NCBI GenBank assembly: GCA_965249835.1
Contig: CBDFMY010000003.1
Coordinates: 1,178,001-1,242,000 of the forward strand
Length of the DNA: 64,000 bases
Direction of reading: 5' to 3'
From: JAHRAW01 sp965249835
GTDB lineage: Bacteria; Pseudomonadota; Gammaproteobacteria; Arenicellales; Poriferihabitantaceae
Each line of letters begins with the position of its first letter. The first letter of the stretch is position 1. Made by a program: the position numbers and the translations under genes. Below, one piece after another: positions 9,138 to 17,457 of this stretch. A model generated the notes under the pieces. It was not told the DNA's origin, did no database searches, and saw nothing but the letters and a program-made list of their open reading frames with translations.

Positions 9138-9341
9138 CTAAAAACGGGCGCACCGATAGTATTCACGGATATGCTCGGTTTCCCGGTATCCCTTGTTTTC
9201 AAGCGGCTTTTCCGTCGGCTCGACCGCTTCAGTGGTGTCGGCCAGGGTTCGGGCACTCGCCACTCCCAGTGCCGCGCCGGCTACGGCCACGCCTTTGAGA
9301 AAGGCGCGTCGCCGGGTTTTTTCGTTGGTGAGTTTTTTCAT
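9138..9341 (-). CDS. Small twin-arginine protein of formate dehydrogenase regions
   Basis: A 67-residue protein with a Tat signal at the start (KTRRRAFLKGVAVAGAALGVASA) and a short mature tail that contains GYRETEHIREYYRCARF. Such small Tat proteins regularly stand just before fdhA in three-subunit FDH operons (the FdhX / FDH-region Tat-target type). The end RETEHIxxYYxxARF is the part I recognise. The role is not firmly known; it may be a small subunit or a maturation aid of FdhA. It lies between the TorD-type chaperone gene and fdhA, all on the minus strand. Confidence 0.85.
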   Translation of the reverse strand: MKKLTNEKTRRRAFLKGVAVAGAALGVASARTLADTTEAVEPTEKPLENKGYRETEHIREYYRCARF

Positions 9342-9376
9342 GGTGCAGCCTCTGTAGTAATGTATGGAAATAAATG

Positions 9377-10033
9377 TTAGTGGGTTTGAATGTCCAGATA
9401 CTGATTTTCCAGTTCAACGAACCGCTGTCCCAACAGTCCGACGGCTTTGTAAAACTGCGCCGACTTGGCGGCTTGAAGTTCCCGGAAAAATTTACCGGCC
9501 CAGACATGCACATGCCGCGCAAAAAACCGCCGCTCGCGGGATTCATCAATGTCGTCGGCGCAAATAATCAGTGCCATTGCCTCGCACAGTGCCGCGATAT
9601 GATCTTCCGGGTCTTTTTGATTTTCGTCGGGCGCAATGCCCAGGGACTTGAGGTCGTCCCGCAAATCGCTCAGGGGTTGCTCCATGAGAAAGCCGGTGAG
9701 ATGCCACGACCCAAATGGCACCACCTCGCCGCGGCCAAGCCCGACAAACAAGGCATGGTATTCGTCATCCAGCGACTGAAGGTTCCATTGCGCGGCGGCG
9801 CGGCGGATTTGCTGCCACGCCACGCCGATGTTGCCAGCGTCGCCGTCATCCGGCGAAGATTCAATGCGTTCAAGGCAGTCGAGCAGGTGGCGAGTTGGGG
9901 GTGCGCTGAGCAAACAAGCAAGGATGGAATAAGTGTCAGCACGAAGCCGCCCTTCATCATTCACCGCTGAATGATTTCGACCGTAGTTCCGGTTTGCCAC
10001 TGCTGATGGGGTTGCCCCCGTTGCTTCTGTCAT
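9377..10033 (-). CDS. TorD/DmsD-family chaperone for the formate dehydrogenase
   Basis: From the ATG at 10033 (MTEATG) the protein is 218 residues, the usual size of TorD-family redox-enzyme maturation proteins. These bind the Tat signal of a molybdoenzyme and hold it until cofactor is inserted. The helical core has the typical run of LRADTYSILACLLSAPPT, then LDDEYHALFVGLGRGEVVPFGSWHLTG, which matches the family motif Y..LFvG...P.sS.Y, and DHIAALCEAMALI. A longer reading from a TTG at 10096 is possible but has no support. Its place between the ferredoxin gene and fdhA makes FdhA the likely client. Confidence 0.87.
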   Translation of the reverse strand: MTEATGATPSAVANRNYGRNHSAVNDEGRLRADTYSILACLLSAPPTRHLLDCLERIESSPDDGDAGNIGVAWQQIRRAAAQWNLQSLDDEYHALFVGLGRGEVVPFGSWHLTGFLMEQPLSDLRDDLKSLGIAPDENQKDPEDHIAALCEAMALIICADDIDESRERRFFARHVHVWAGKFFRELQAAKSAQFYKAVGLLGQRFVELENQYLDIQTH

Positions 10034-10169
10034 AACGCTGTTCCAAGTGTCGCAAGCGGTAGCACCACCTATAGCAAACTTTCCCCGGCGATGCAAATTT
10101 TATTTGGGACATCTGGTATATGTTTGGTTTAGTCGCCGCGGAAAACAAGGCAGATCAAGGCGGGCGGCG

Positions 10170-11861
10170 TTATTCGGGACGTGCGTTCTCTTGCTCGAAC
10201 AGGTCTTTGACCCGGCAGTCTTCGCACATTTGCAAGCGGTTCAGGGCTTCGGGCCGCTCAAACATCCAGTGACCTTTGAGTTTTTCGGTCATGCGCGTAA
10301 TCATGGATTGGGTGGTGAACGCCTTGTGGCAGACGATGCACCGGAATGGTGCTTCTTCTTTAAGTGCACGTGGGGAGGTGACGAAATTGTGATCGAAATG
10401 AAATCTGGATTCGAGTGTGATTGCGCTTTCCGGACAGGCATCGGCGCAGATGCCGCATTGTACGCAGTTGGCTTCGATGAACCGTAACGCCGGGGTGTCG
10501 CCGCCGGCCTGCAGGGCGCTGGCCGGGCACACCGACACGCATCCCATGCACAGCGTGCAGGCTTCAACGTTCAGCTGGATTTGCCCGAACGGTGCGCCCG
10601 CCGGTAGCGGGGCGTGTTCCGGCGGGTCGGGAGAAATTTCACCAAAAAATGACAGGGCGGCGCGCATGATGCTGCGTTTGTCGCCCGCCGGGGCGAAAGT
10701 TGCGGCGTGTTCCACCGGGCCGGGGCCACCGTCGTCGGCCAGTGCGCCAAGGTCGGTGATGATTTCGGCGTGGTGGGTGTTGCAACCGGTTTGTTCGATC
10801 ACCGCTGCGACCACGGCAAGATTGCGTTCCAACGTGTCCACCACCTGGGTGGGTATATTTTCCGGCACATACAAACACACCCGACTGGCGCCGTAGGCCA
10901 TTGCCGAGGCGATTAAATCAAGACCAACCGAGCCGATTTCCTCCACCACCAGCGGGACGAGGTGACCGGCAAACTGTGCCGCCGCATCTTCAACCGAGGC
11001 CCGGCCGTGCTCGTTGTCAAAAACCAGCAGGGTCACGCCGTGGTTGCCGTTTTTTTGCCGGATGAGTCCGAGCATTACCCGCAAAAACTCGATCTGCTCG
11101 GCGGCCCTGGGATAGGCGTAACCGATGGCGCCGGTGGGGCAACTGCCGGCGCATGCGCCGACACCCTGGCACAGGTGGGGGATTACTTCGATGGACGCGG
11201 CTTCAACGGCTTCGGCCAGTGAAAATATCGCGTCGCTCGCGCAGGCATCGAGACAGCGGGTGCAGCCGGTGATGCCGCTGCGGCCGTGGGCGCAGATGTC
11301 CGGGTTGTAGTGGAAGTATTTGGGTTTCTCGAACTCGCCGATTAATTCCGGAATCGCCTCAATGGAGGCTTCCAGTGCCGCTTGGTCGCGCCCGACATAA
11401 TGATAGCCCGGCGGTTTGATCGCCGCAGTCACCAACGGCTCATCGCCGCAGTCCAGCACCTGATCGAAAAAGCCGCTTTCAATATTGAACAGGTCGGCAA
11501 GGTTTTTGTCATCGTCCGCTACCGGATTGGTAGCATCGTGTTGGTCAAACCGTATACGGAAGCGTCCCAGATAACCGTCAACCGAAAGACCGGCGCAGTG
11601 ATGGGCGGTGGCACCCCCGGCCGGGCTGCTCTTTTGCGATGGGATGGCGACATAGCATAAAAAATTTTCGGGCAATCTCGCTTTGATGTCACCGGCGGTT
11701 TGTGGGTCGGCGATGATCAGCAGACGGTTGGCCGCCGTGTAGGAAACCTGGGTGGTCGGTGCGGGGGCCCATGGGGTGGATTCGAAAACCTCGCGCCGAT
11801 GTTTTCCGCTTTCACTCTCGTCCGATAAATTCAGGTTGAGGACCGACAGGTAATTGTTCAT
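10170..11861 (-). CDS. Multi-cluster 4Fe-4S ferredoxin protein of the FDH locus
   Basis: A 563-residue cytosolic iron-sulfur protein. Cysteine groups are seen in the middle (CAHGRSGITGCTRCLDACASDA, then CQGVGACAGSCPTGA), then two ferredoxin repeats near residues 430-490 (CTLCMGCVSVCPASAL and CVQCGICADACPESAI), and finally single pairs CIVCHKAF and CEDCRVKDL that may bind zinc or iron. The region between the cluster groups lacks cysteine-rich motifs. Proteins of this kind accompany DUF3305/DUF3306 and TorD genes in many FDH loci and are thought to help electron delivery or cofactor maturation. Its start overlaps the stop of the DUF3306 gene (ATGA at 11858-11861), a sign of translational coupling. 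Confidence 0.88.
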   Translation of the reverse strand: MNNYLSVLNLNLSDESESGKHRREVFESTPWAPAPTTQVSYTAANRLLIIADPQTAGDIKARLPENFLCYVAIPSQKSSPAGGATAHHCAGLSVDGYLGRFRIRFDQHDATNPVADDDKNLADLFNIESGFFDQVLDCGDEPLVTAAIKPPGYHYVGRDQAALEASIEAIPELIGEFEKPKYFHYNPDICAHGRSGITGCTRCLDACASDAIFSLAEAVEAASIEVIPHLCQGVGACAGSCPTGAIGYAYPRAAEQIEFLRVMLGLIRQKNGNHGVTLLVFDNEHGRASVEDAAAQFAGHLVPLVVEEIGSVGLDLIASAMAYGASRVCLYVPENIPTQVVDTLERNLAVVAAVIEQTGCNTHHAEIITDLGALADDGGPGPVEHAATFAPAGDKRSIMRAALSFFGEISPDPPEHAPLPAGAPFGQIQLNVEACTLCMGCVSVCPASALQAGGDTPALRFIEANCVQCGICADACPESAITLESRFHFDHNFVTSPRALKEEAPFRCIVCHKAFTTQSMITRMTEKLKGHWMFERPEALNRLQMCEDCRVKDLFEQENARPE

Positions 11862-12457
11862 GACGATTTTTTATCCGTATCAACCGGTTCGCCATCGTCC
11901 GGTTGGTGGTCGGTGCTTTGGTCGGTTTCCTGATCGGTTTTATCTTCGGGCATCTCTTCCTCGGCGGTCGCTTCCTCTGGTTGTGCCTGAGTTTCGGCGG
12001 CATCTTGTTTGCGTTTGCGCTCTTCCTCCAATTCCATTTGGTGTCGCATGTCGCTGGTAATCAGGTCGCCGAGGGCGGCAAAGTTGCGAAAGTCGTCATC
12101 GTAATCGTCCAGACCATCGCGAATATTGAAGCCGGCGCTGCCAAACAATTTTCGCAGGGCTTGTTTGCGCAACCTTTCGCTGACCCCCGGCGATAAAAAT
12201 CCGGAAAAATCGCTGTCTTCGGTGAGGCTGTCAATGGGCGGCATGTGCTCATCGGTGAGGACCTCTTTTGAGCCTTGCGCTCTCTGGCCGGCATCATTAT
12301 CTGTGTCGTCGCTTCCGCGTTCGCTTGGCGGGTTACCGGATTGTTGCGCATCAACCGTTTGCGTAGCGCACGCGGTTTCCACTTTGCGGCGGGACCAGCG
12401 CGCCGCAAAGTTTTCTTCAGGTTTCTTATCGGGGTCTTTTTCCATAGATCGATTCAT
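11858..12457 (-). CDS. DUF3306 protein (FDH locus)
   Basis: About 199 residues from the ATG at 12457, which follows GGAATGGGTGG; a second ATG at 12445 is also possible. Early residues read ENFAARWSRRK, the hallmark opening of DUF3306 proteins (F..RWsrRK). The middle contains SDFSGFLSPGVSERLRKQALRKLF and a conserved FNIRDGLDDYDDDF, followed by a long acidic, Q/E-rich and probably disordered tail. Function is unknown in the family; it is found almost only beside formate dehydrogenases. Its start overlaps the end of the DUF3305 gene by about 30 bp and its stop overlaps the ferredoxin start. Confidence 0.85.
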   Translation of the reverse strand: MNRSMEKDPDKKPEENFAARWSRRKVETACATQTVDAQQSGNPPSERGSDDTDNDAGQRAQGSKEVLTDEHMPPIDSLTEDSDFSGFLSPGVSERLRKQALRKLFGSAGFNIRDGLDDYDDDFRNFAALGDLITSDMRHQMELEEERKRKQDAAETQAQPEEATAEEEMPEDKTDQETDQSTDHQPDDGEPVDTDKKSS

Positions 12458-12956
12458 CCACCCATTCCCGACGTTTGCGTTTTTTCTTTTCCTTCGGGCG
12501 ATAGTGTGAAATAACGTAATGCTCAAGAATATCGCAAATTTGAGTCGGCATGGGCGCGGATAAAACCAGTCGGTCGGCTTCCATGTATCCGTTTGCCTCG
12601 TCCTGATTGGCGGTGATGAAGGCCGGCTGCACTTCGTCATCGCCCTGTTCGCCATCGCAAACCACGAACAGGTACGGCGGGTCGGAGAGCAGGTTATACC
12701 AGTAGCCTTCGGTGCCGTCCTTGTATAAGTGCAATACCATGCCGCCGCGAAAATACCGGCAGTGGGTTCCGTCGTCGTGAATCAAAAGCGGTTGATCGCT
12801 CCGGTCAATGTGTTCGCCGGCGACCACCGCAAAAACTTTCCATTGCGGCAGGACCCACTTTTTCGAGCGGTCAACGGTTCGTTGCAACACCACCGCAATC
12901 GGGATGGTAATCTCGCGGTCGGACTCGGTGAATGTTGTCAGTGGCGGGTTGGGCAT
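12426..12956 (-). CDS. DUF3305 protein (FDH locus)
   Basis: A 176-residue soluble protein. The early part reads IPIAVVLQRTVDRSKKWVLPQWKVFAV and then HIDRSD, with a central FRGGMVLHLYKDGTEGYWYNLLSDPPYLFVV. These are the recognisable DUF3305 features (a W..PqW motif, then L...E.Y.yNL....P..FV). The C terminus is strongly basic (KEKKKRKRREW). Function is unknown, but the gene is a regular neighbour of DUF3306 and FDH genes. It overlaps the next gene and lies 9 bp after the small DUF6494 gene, so it is in the same transcript. Confidence 0.85.
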   Translation of the reverse strand: MPNPPLTTFTESDREITIPIAVVLQRTVDRSKKWVLPQWKVFAVVAGEHIDRSDQPLLIHDDGTHCRYFRGGMVLHLYKDGTEGYWYNLLSDPPYLFVVCDGEQGDDEVQPAFITANQDEANGYMEADRLVLSAPMPTQICDILEHYVISHYRPKEKKKRKRREWVDESIYGKRPR

Positions 12957-12965
12957 GGGGTTGGT

Positions 12966-13172
12966 TTATTCGATGCGGATGGTGTCCTCAATCACCAGCG
13001 AGACATCCAACGCATCAATCTTCAGAGTCATGCCGAGCGCGATTTTGTCGCCGGTGTTCAGGCGACCGCCGTGTTCGGCTTGGCGCAGGGCGTTTTCGAT
13101 TTCCCGCTGGGAATTGATTCCCACCTTTTTGAGAAATTTCCGGATTTGCATGTTCAGTGATTCTTCATTCAT
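12966..13172 (-). CDS. DUF6494 small protein, first gene of the FDH operon
   Basis: A 68-residue protein reading MNEESLNMQIRKFLKKVGINSQREIENALR, then a short strand-rich end (MTLKIDALDVSLVIEDTIRIE). The NMxxRKFLKKVGxxSQREIE core is the part known as DUF6494. It is cytosolic and has no known activity. It appears to open the minus-strand FDH operon, with the divergent fdhD about 210 bp away; that gap should contain both promoters, though I see no strong consensus. Confidence 0.8.
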   Translation of the reverse strand: MNEESLNMQIRKFLKKVGINSQREIENALRQAEHGGRLNTGDKIALGMTLKIDALDVSLVIEDTIRIE

Positions 13173-13382
13173 GGTAGTAGTCCGTCAGGTTGTGGATAGG
13201 CGATGCCGCAAGCATAGTTTCAATGCGCGGCAAATTACAAGTTGGTCTTTCGGTAAAGCCCCGTGACTCTCGGTTGCTTCCGGGTAAGAACAGGGTCATT
13301 TTCCGCCCAAAAAACCATGATTTCCAGCACGTTTTTCACGCCAGCCATTGCAGTTTTTTCAAGCGGCGGGTATGTTTCACAC

Positions 13383-14300
13383 ATGAAACAATCCAATCCC
13401 GCGCGCATTTCCAACCCCGAATCCGGTGACGCTCAAACTCCCGGCGGTGCTTCCCGGTTTCGTCCAAAGCAACTCCGTCCAAAGATGAGCGACGCCGGGC
13501 TTGATTCAATTCATCGGGTGCGCTCCCACAATCAGTTTGGTGACGAGCAGACCATCAACATCGTCGGCGAATTGCCGTTGACCATCAAGGTGGACGGCCG
13601 GGAACTTGTGACTTTGATGACGCTCGGCACTCATCCGGAAAAACTGGTGCTCGGTTACTTGCGCAATCAAACGTTATTCGAACGCCTGGATGAAATTAAA
13701 TCGATCAAGGTGGATTGGAATCGCGAGTTGGCGGAAGTGACCACCGTGTCGGGCAACGGCGTGCCACATCTTGATTCGCTCAAGCGCACGGTCACCACGG
13801 GTTGCGGTCAGGGAACCATTCTGAGTTGCACCTTGGATAAACTATACGACCATCGGTTGCCCGACCGGCAAATTAAACAGTCCGACATTTACACTGTGCT
13901 CGCGCAAGTGTCGCAACACAACAAAGCCTATCGCACCGCCGGCTCGGTGCACGGTTGCGGATTATGTTGTGGTCACGAAGTGGTGGTGTTTATCGAAGAT
14001 GTCGGCAGGCACAACGCCATGGACACCATCGCCGGTGAAATGTGGTTGCGGGGGATGAACGGTCACGACAAAATTTTCTACACCACCGGCCGCCTCACTT
14101 CGGAAATCGTCATGAAAGCGGCGCTTATGGGCATCCCGGTGCTGGTCTCCCGCAACGGCGCCACCCACATGGGCTTTGAACTGGCCGAAGAACTCGGCGT
14201 AATCCTCATCGCTCGCGCCAAAAGCCGCCACTTCGTTGCGCTCAACGCGAAAAACCTGGTGTTCGATCAGCCGCCGCCGAGGAAAGAACCGAAAAACTAA
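13383..14300 (+). CDS. fdhD: Formate dehydrogenase accessory sulfurtransferase FdhD
   Basis: FdhD passes sulfur from a cysteine desulfurase to the molybdenum cofactor of FDH. From the ATG at 13383 (MKQSNPAR) it is 305 residues; a second ATG at 13485 (MSDAGLD) would give 271, nearer the usual size. Recognisable parts are GELPLTIKVDGREL, TLGTHPEKLVLGYLRNQ, VTTGCGQGTILS (the cysteine loop), EDVGRHNAMDTIAGEM, and FYTTGRLTSEIVMKAA. The cysteine loop has one Cys where E. coli FdhD has CxxC. The stretch before EDVGRHN is VHGCGLCCGHEVVVFI, with three extra cysteines. It is divergent from the FDH operon, consistent with its job. Confidence 0.93.
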   Translation: MKQSNPARISNPESGDAQTPGGASRFRPKQLRPKMSDAGLDSIHRVRSHNQFGDEQTINIVGELPLTIKVDGRELVTLMTLGTHPEKLVLGYLRNQTLFERLDEIKSIKVDWNRELAEVTTVSGNGVPHLDSLKRTVTTGCGQGTILSCTLDKLYDHRLPDRQIKQSDIYTVLAQVSQHNKAYRTAGSVHGCGLCCGHEVVVFIEDVGRHNAMDTIAGEMWLRGMNGHDKIFYTTGRLTSEIVMKAALMGIPVLVSRNGATHMGFELAEELGVILIARAKSRHFVALNAKNLVFDQPPPRKEPKN

Positions 14301-14318
14301 CGGAAACTGTTGCCCATG

Positions 14319-14414
14319 TTGACAATAGGTCGGGCGCAAGTTGACAATACGAGCGGCAAAAGTTGACAATAGGTCGGGCGCAAGTTGACAATACGAGCGG
14401 CAAAAGTTGACAAA
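14319..14414. repeat. 22-bp direct repeats each starting with TTGACA
   Basis: Five TTGACAA starts occur at 14319, 14341, 14363, 14385 and 14407, exactly 22 bp apart. Two 22-bp units alternate: one continues with TAGGTCGGGCGCAAG, the other with TACGAGCGGCAAAAG, so the larger period is 44 bp (A-B-A-B plus a fifth partial start). The array fills the gap between fdhD and the HTH-GHKL gene and ends about 30 bp before that gene's GTG start. Two helical turns between like sites would place a bound protein on one face of the DNA. It may be an operator array for the downstream HTH protein; TTGACA also equals the -35 consensus. Confidence 0.85.
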
Positions 14415-14443
14415 CATCTACCATCTTAAATTGGAAAAATATC

Positions 14444-15481
14444 GTGGTTGACATGCGCAATCAAAGCGAGGAAATTCGCCGTTTCATCATTTCAAAAGTT
14501 GCGAAGTATCCGGACGACATCGCCAAGCGGGTCGCGGCGCGATTTGAAATCTCGCGCCAAGCGGTCAATCAACACCTTCAGCGGCTGGTCGCGGAGCGCG
14601 TGTTGTCTGCCTCAGGAGCGACACGCAACAAATCGTATCGGCTCCGCGTCCTGCGTAAATGGGAAAAGAATTATGAAATCAACGCATCTCTGACGGAAAG
14701 TGATGTGTGGGTTGACGACATCAGGCCGTTACTCGGGGATATGCCCGACAACATGCTTGATATCTGGGATTATGGTTTCACTGAGATGTTTAACAACGTC
14801 CTCGATCATTCCGGTAGCGATCAAGCCAGCGTGTTTTTTATGGAAAATGCCGCGCAAATGTATGTTGTGATAGTAGATAATGGGGTCGGTATCTTCAAAA
14901 AAATCCAAACCGAACTCAAGTTGTTGGATGAACGCCACGCACCCTTGGAATTGGCAAAAGGAAAATTCACGACGGACCCAGAAAATCATTCCGGCCAAGG
15001 CATCTTTTTCACTTCCCGAATGTTCGATTACTTCGCCATTATGTCCAGAGGTGTTTATTTTTCGAATGACAGCAAAGAGCAAGAATACTGGATGGCGAAA
15101 ATGGGTCAATCCGTATCCGGCACGGCCGTGTGGATGTTGCTAAACAAACATGTTAAGCGTACGGCGAAAAAAATTTTTGACCAATTCACTTCGGGTGATG
15201 ACTATGGGTTTACTAAAACAGTCGTTCCGGTGCAACTTGCTGAATACGGCGACGACAAACTGGTGTCTCGTTCTCAAGCCAAACGATTGCTGGTGCGAAT
15301 CGACCGCTTCGACACAGTGATTTTTGATTTTTCCGAAGTCGTGGGCATCGGACAGGCATTCGCCGACGAAATATTTCGAGTGTTTGCTCGTCGCCATCCG
15401 GAGATAAAACTCGAAGTAACCAAAGCGAATGCCCAGGTCAATCGCATGATTCAGCGAGCCCTTCAAAATACCGTCGGTTAA
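14444..15481 (+). CDS. HTH - GHKL ATPase - STAS-like (DUF4325) fusion regulator
   Basis: A 345-residue protein with three parts. Residues about 5-70 form a winged-helix DNA-binding head (DIAKRVAARFEISRQAVNQHLQRLVAERVL). Residues about 90-240 are a GHKL/RsbW-type ATP-binding domain: N box ExxNNxxDHS (Glu114, Asn117-118, Asp121, His122), G1 box DNGVGI (145-150) and G2 box SGQGIF (183-188). Residues about 265-340 match the STAS-like DUF4325 fold (RFDTVIFDFSEVVGIGQAFADEIFRVF). In anti-sigma switches the kinase and STAS parts are separate proteins; here both are joined to a DNA-binding domain. The start is GTG at 14444 with GGA 8 bp upstream; an ATG at 14453 is the alternative. It is preceded by the 22-bp repeat array and is convergent with waaP. 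Confidence 0.85.
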   Translation: MVDMRNQSEEIRRFIISKVAKYPDDIAKRVAARFEISRQAVNQHLQRLVAERVLSASGATRNKSYRLRVLRKWEKNYEINASLTESDVWVDDIRPLLGDMPDNMLDIWDYGFTEMFNNVLDHSGSDQASVFFMENAAQMYVVIVDNGVGIFKKIQTELKLLDERHAPLELAKGKFTTDPENHSGQGIFFTSRMFDYFAIMSRGVYFSNDSKEQEYWMAKMGQSVSGTAVWMLLNKHVKRTAKKIFDQFTSGDDYGFTKTVVPVQLAEYGDDKLVSRSQAKRLLVRIDRFDTVIFDFSEVVGIGQAFADEIFRVFARRHPEIKLEVTKANAQVNRMIQRALQNTVG

Positions 15482-15520
15482 ACTTATAGTCTGGCTGCGT
15501 TCGCATCGGCTGAATTAATT

Positions 15521-16327
15521 TCATCGCGAAGTTCGCTGCGCGAGTTGTTTTGCGCGGCACGACACTTTCGTCCAAAAAGCGTGGTCGTTTATCAACTGGC
15601 GCGTATTTTTGCGCGAGTATATTTTCATGAAACGCAACACATCGCGCGAAGTGAAGCCGATATTCAGCACCGAAAAGTACAGTCCGGCGAGATCTTTGAT
15701 GATCCAACGGCGCGGAGTTTTTGCGCGTATTTGCGCGCGATGAAGGTCAATGACATACACGCGTGAATTTTCGTCACACAATTTTTCTTTCGCGTTTTCA
15801 TCCGCGCAACACTCGACGAGAAAATGACACAAATAAAAGTCGCGATGGTTGATGCCGTTTTTATGCAAGGTTCGGGCGATCTCGGCGACTCGTGCGATTA
15901 ACGCACGCTTCAAGGCAAAGCGCGGCGGCTGTCGCGTCCACTTCTCGCACAGCATTGCCAGACTGATCGTGCCGGTCAATTCATCGGTAATCAAAAACGA
16001 AAGTTGCTTCGCCGGATTGAAGCCGCGTCGACCGTAGCCCACAGCGGTCATGGTATGCACGCCCAACTGTTGCAGTTTGTGAATTGCGCGCCATTCGTTG
16101 GTTGCGCCGATTACCGGCAATCGAAATTGCATCAGGTTTTTGAAAACTTCGCCCCATCCGATGCCCTGGTGCAGTTTCAGAAAATAATGTTTCGCGCCCA
16201 CAGAGAACCGCACGGTGCGCCGGCCTTCTTTTTCACGAAAAACTTCACCGCGTTGTTGTTGCGCACGCTCGAACGCATCATCGCCACGCCACGCATCGGC
16301 AATTTCTTTTTCAAGATGCAAAATCAT
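15521..16327 (-). CDS. rfaP: Lipopolysaccharide core heptose kinase (RfaP/WaaP family)
   Basis: From the ATG at 16327 (MILHLEKEI) the protein is 268 residues. This start is favoured because its ATG overlaps the TGA of the upstream glycosyltransferase gene (ATGA), a sign of coupling. The kinase loop is clear: GINHRDFYLCHFLV, the HRDFYxCHF signature of RfaP/WaaP, with the later VIDLHRAQIR supplying the metal-binding DLHR motif. The N-terminal lobe has HYFLKLHQ with the ATP lysine. It should phosphorylate heptose I of the LPS inner core at the inner membrane. The waaG-waaP order agrees with LPS core clusters. Confidence 0.9.
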   Translation of the reverse strand: MILHLEKEIADAWRGDDAFERAQQQRGEVFREKEGRRTVRFSVGAKHYFLKLHQGIGWGEVFKNLMQFRLPVIGATNEWRAIHKLQQLGVHTMTAVGYGRRGFNPAKQLSFLITDELTGTISLAMLCEKWTRQPPRFALKRALIARVAEIARTLHKNGINHRDFYLCHFLVECCADENAKEKLCDENSRVYVIDLHRAQIRAKTPRRWIIKDLAGLYFSVLNIGFTSRDVLRFMKIYSRKNTRQLINDHAFWTKVSCRAKQLAQRTSR

Positions 16328-17457
16328 CGCGCTTGACTCTTTGTTTGCTCGGCAATTTCTTCCAACCGCCGACAAGCGTGTAACGGCATATCGTAAATGT
16401 CCGCCTTATCCGCAAAGTTACGCCCGCGCTCTTGCCAAATGTCCCGTTCCATTTCCATAAGCCGCAGTAAACTCCGGTTCAAAGCCAACTGATCAAACGG
16501 TGATGGCAACACTTCGCCCATGCCTTCATCGCTGACATAATGCGCGTAGCCGCAAACATCGGTGGTGACCACCGGCAAGCCGGCCACCATCGCTTCCAGC
16601 AATACGGTTCCGGTGTTCTCTCGATACGCCGGATGCACCAACAAATCCGCACCCAATAAAAACTCCGGCACATCATCCCGGCCATTCAGAAACCGGACTT
16701 TGGAATGGATGCCCAATCGTTGCGCAATTTTTTCAAAGGGTGCCGCTTTGTCATTGCCGACGACAAACAACCGCGCCCTGTCCAGCCAATGCGCGGGCAA
16801 TGATGCAAACGCTCTCAACGCCCGGTCAAGACCTTTGGTGCGAAACCCGGACCCGACCACGAGTAGCAACTTGTCTTCGTCATCAAGTTGCCATTTCTCG
16901 CGAAAAAATTTGCGGCGTGCCGATGCGTCATCACCCGCGACACGATCGCGAGCTATCCCCGGTGGCAACAAAGTGATGCGTTCCCGGGGCGTGTCGTAAC
17001 ATTCCTGATACGCGCGCACTTGATTTTCTGCGATCATATAAATCTGCGTGGCACGTGCGCGTGCGAAAACAGATTTTTCCAAAGCGAGAAAGTGTCGGCA
17101 GCGCGGCATCATGTGATACCACCAAGCGCGCTGGCGGGTTTTGTCGGCGAAGCAGCCATCGGCGGCATAATAAACATCAAGCCCCGGCATTTTGTTGAAG
17201 CCGACCAGTAAATCCGGAGAAAATTCTGCAATCGCGGTCTTCAGTTTTTCAGAAAACTCACGACTCCTGCCGTGATTGGTGCGCGCCGTTGGCGGCAACA
17301 AACACACATCCAATTCATCATCCACGATGCCGCGACACTCAAAAGCATACACCCGTATCTCATGCTCCCGCCGCCGGCAAGCCCGTGCGATGGCGATCAA
17401 ATCTCTGGTCAATCCGCCATGGGGAAAATAGACAAACAGCGCGAACGCCAGTTTCAC
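16324..17457 (-). CDS. waaG: LPS core glycosyltransferase, WaaG/RfaG-like (GT4)
   Basis: A 377-residue GT-B glycosyltransferase. The start is a GTG at 17457 with AAGGAG 7 bp before it. The opening KLAFALFVYFPHGGLTRDL is typical of RfaG, the UDP-glucose:(heptosyl)LPS glucosyltransferase. The donor-binding region contains VVGSGFRTKGLDRALRAF, FLNGRDDVPEFLLGADLLVHPAYRENTGTVLLEAMVAGLPVV (the Ex7E motif) and CGYAHYV. It is cytosolic, membrane-associated, and would add the first outer-core hexose. It overlaps rfaP by 4 bp. RfaG is the best match, but another core glycosyltransferase with the same fold cannot be excluded. Confidence 0.88.
   Translation of the reverse strand: MKLAFALFVYFPHGGLTRDLIAIARACRRREHEIRVYAFECRGIVDDELDVCLLPPTARTNHGRSREFSEKLKTAIAEFSPDLLVGFNKMPGLDVYYAADGCFADKTRQRAWWYHMMPRCRHFLALEKSVFARARATQIYMIAENQVRAYQECYDTPRERITLLPPGIARDRVAGDDASARRKFFREKWQLDDEDKLLLVVGSGFRTKGLDRALRAFASLPAHWLDRARLFVVGNDKAAPFEKIAQRLGIHSKVRFLNGRDDVPEFLLGADLLVHPAYRENTGTVLLEAMVAGLPVVTTDVCGYAHYVSDEGMGEVLPSPFDQLALNRSLLRLMEMERDIWQERGRNFADKADIYDMPLHACRRLEEIAEQTKSQAR

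Noticed and set aside
14319..14414. Short CRISPR-like array
   Set aside because: Units are contiguous 22-bp repeats without unique spacers, and there are no cas genes.
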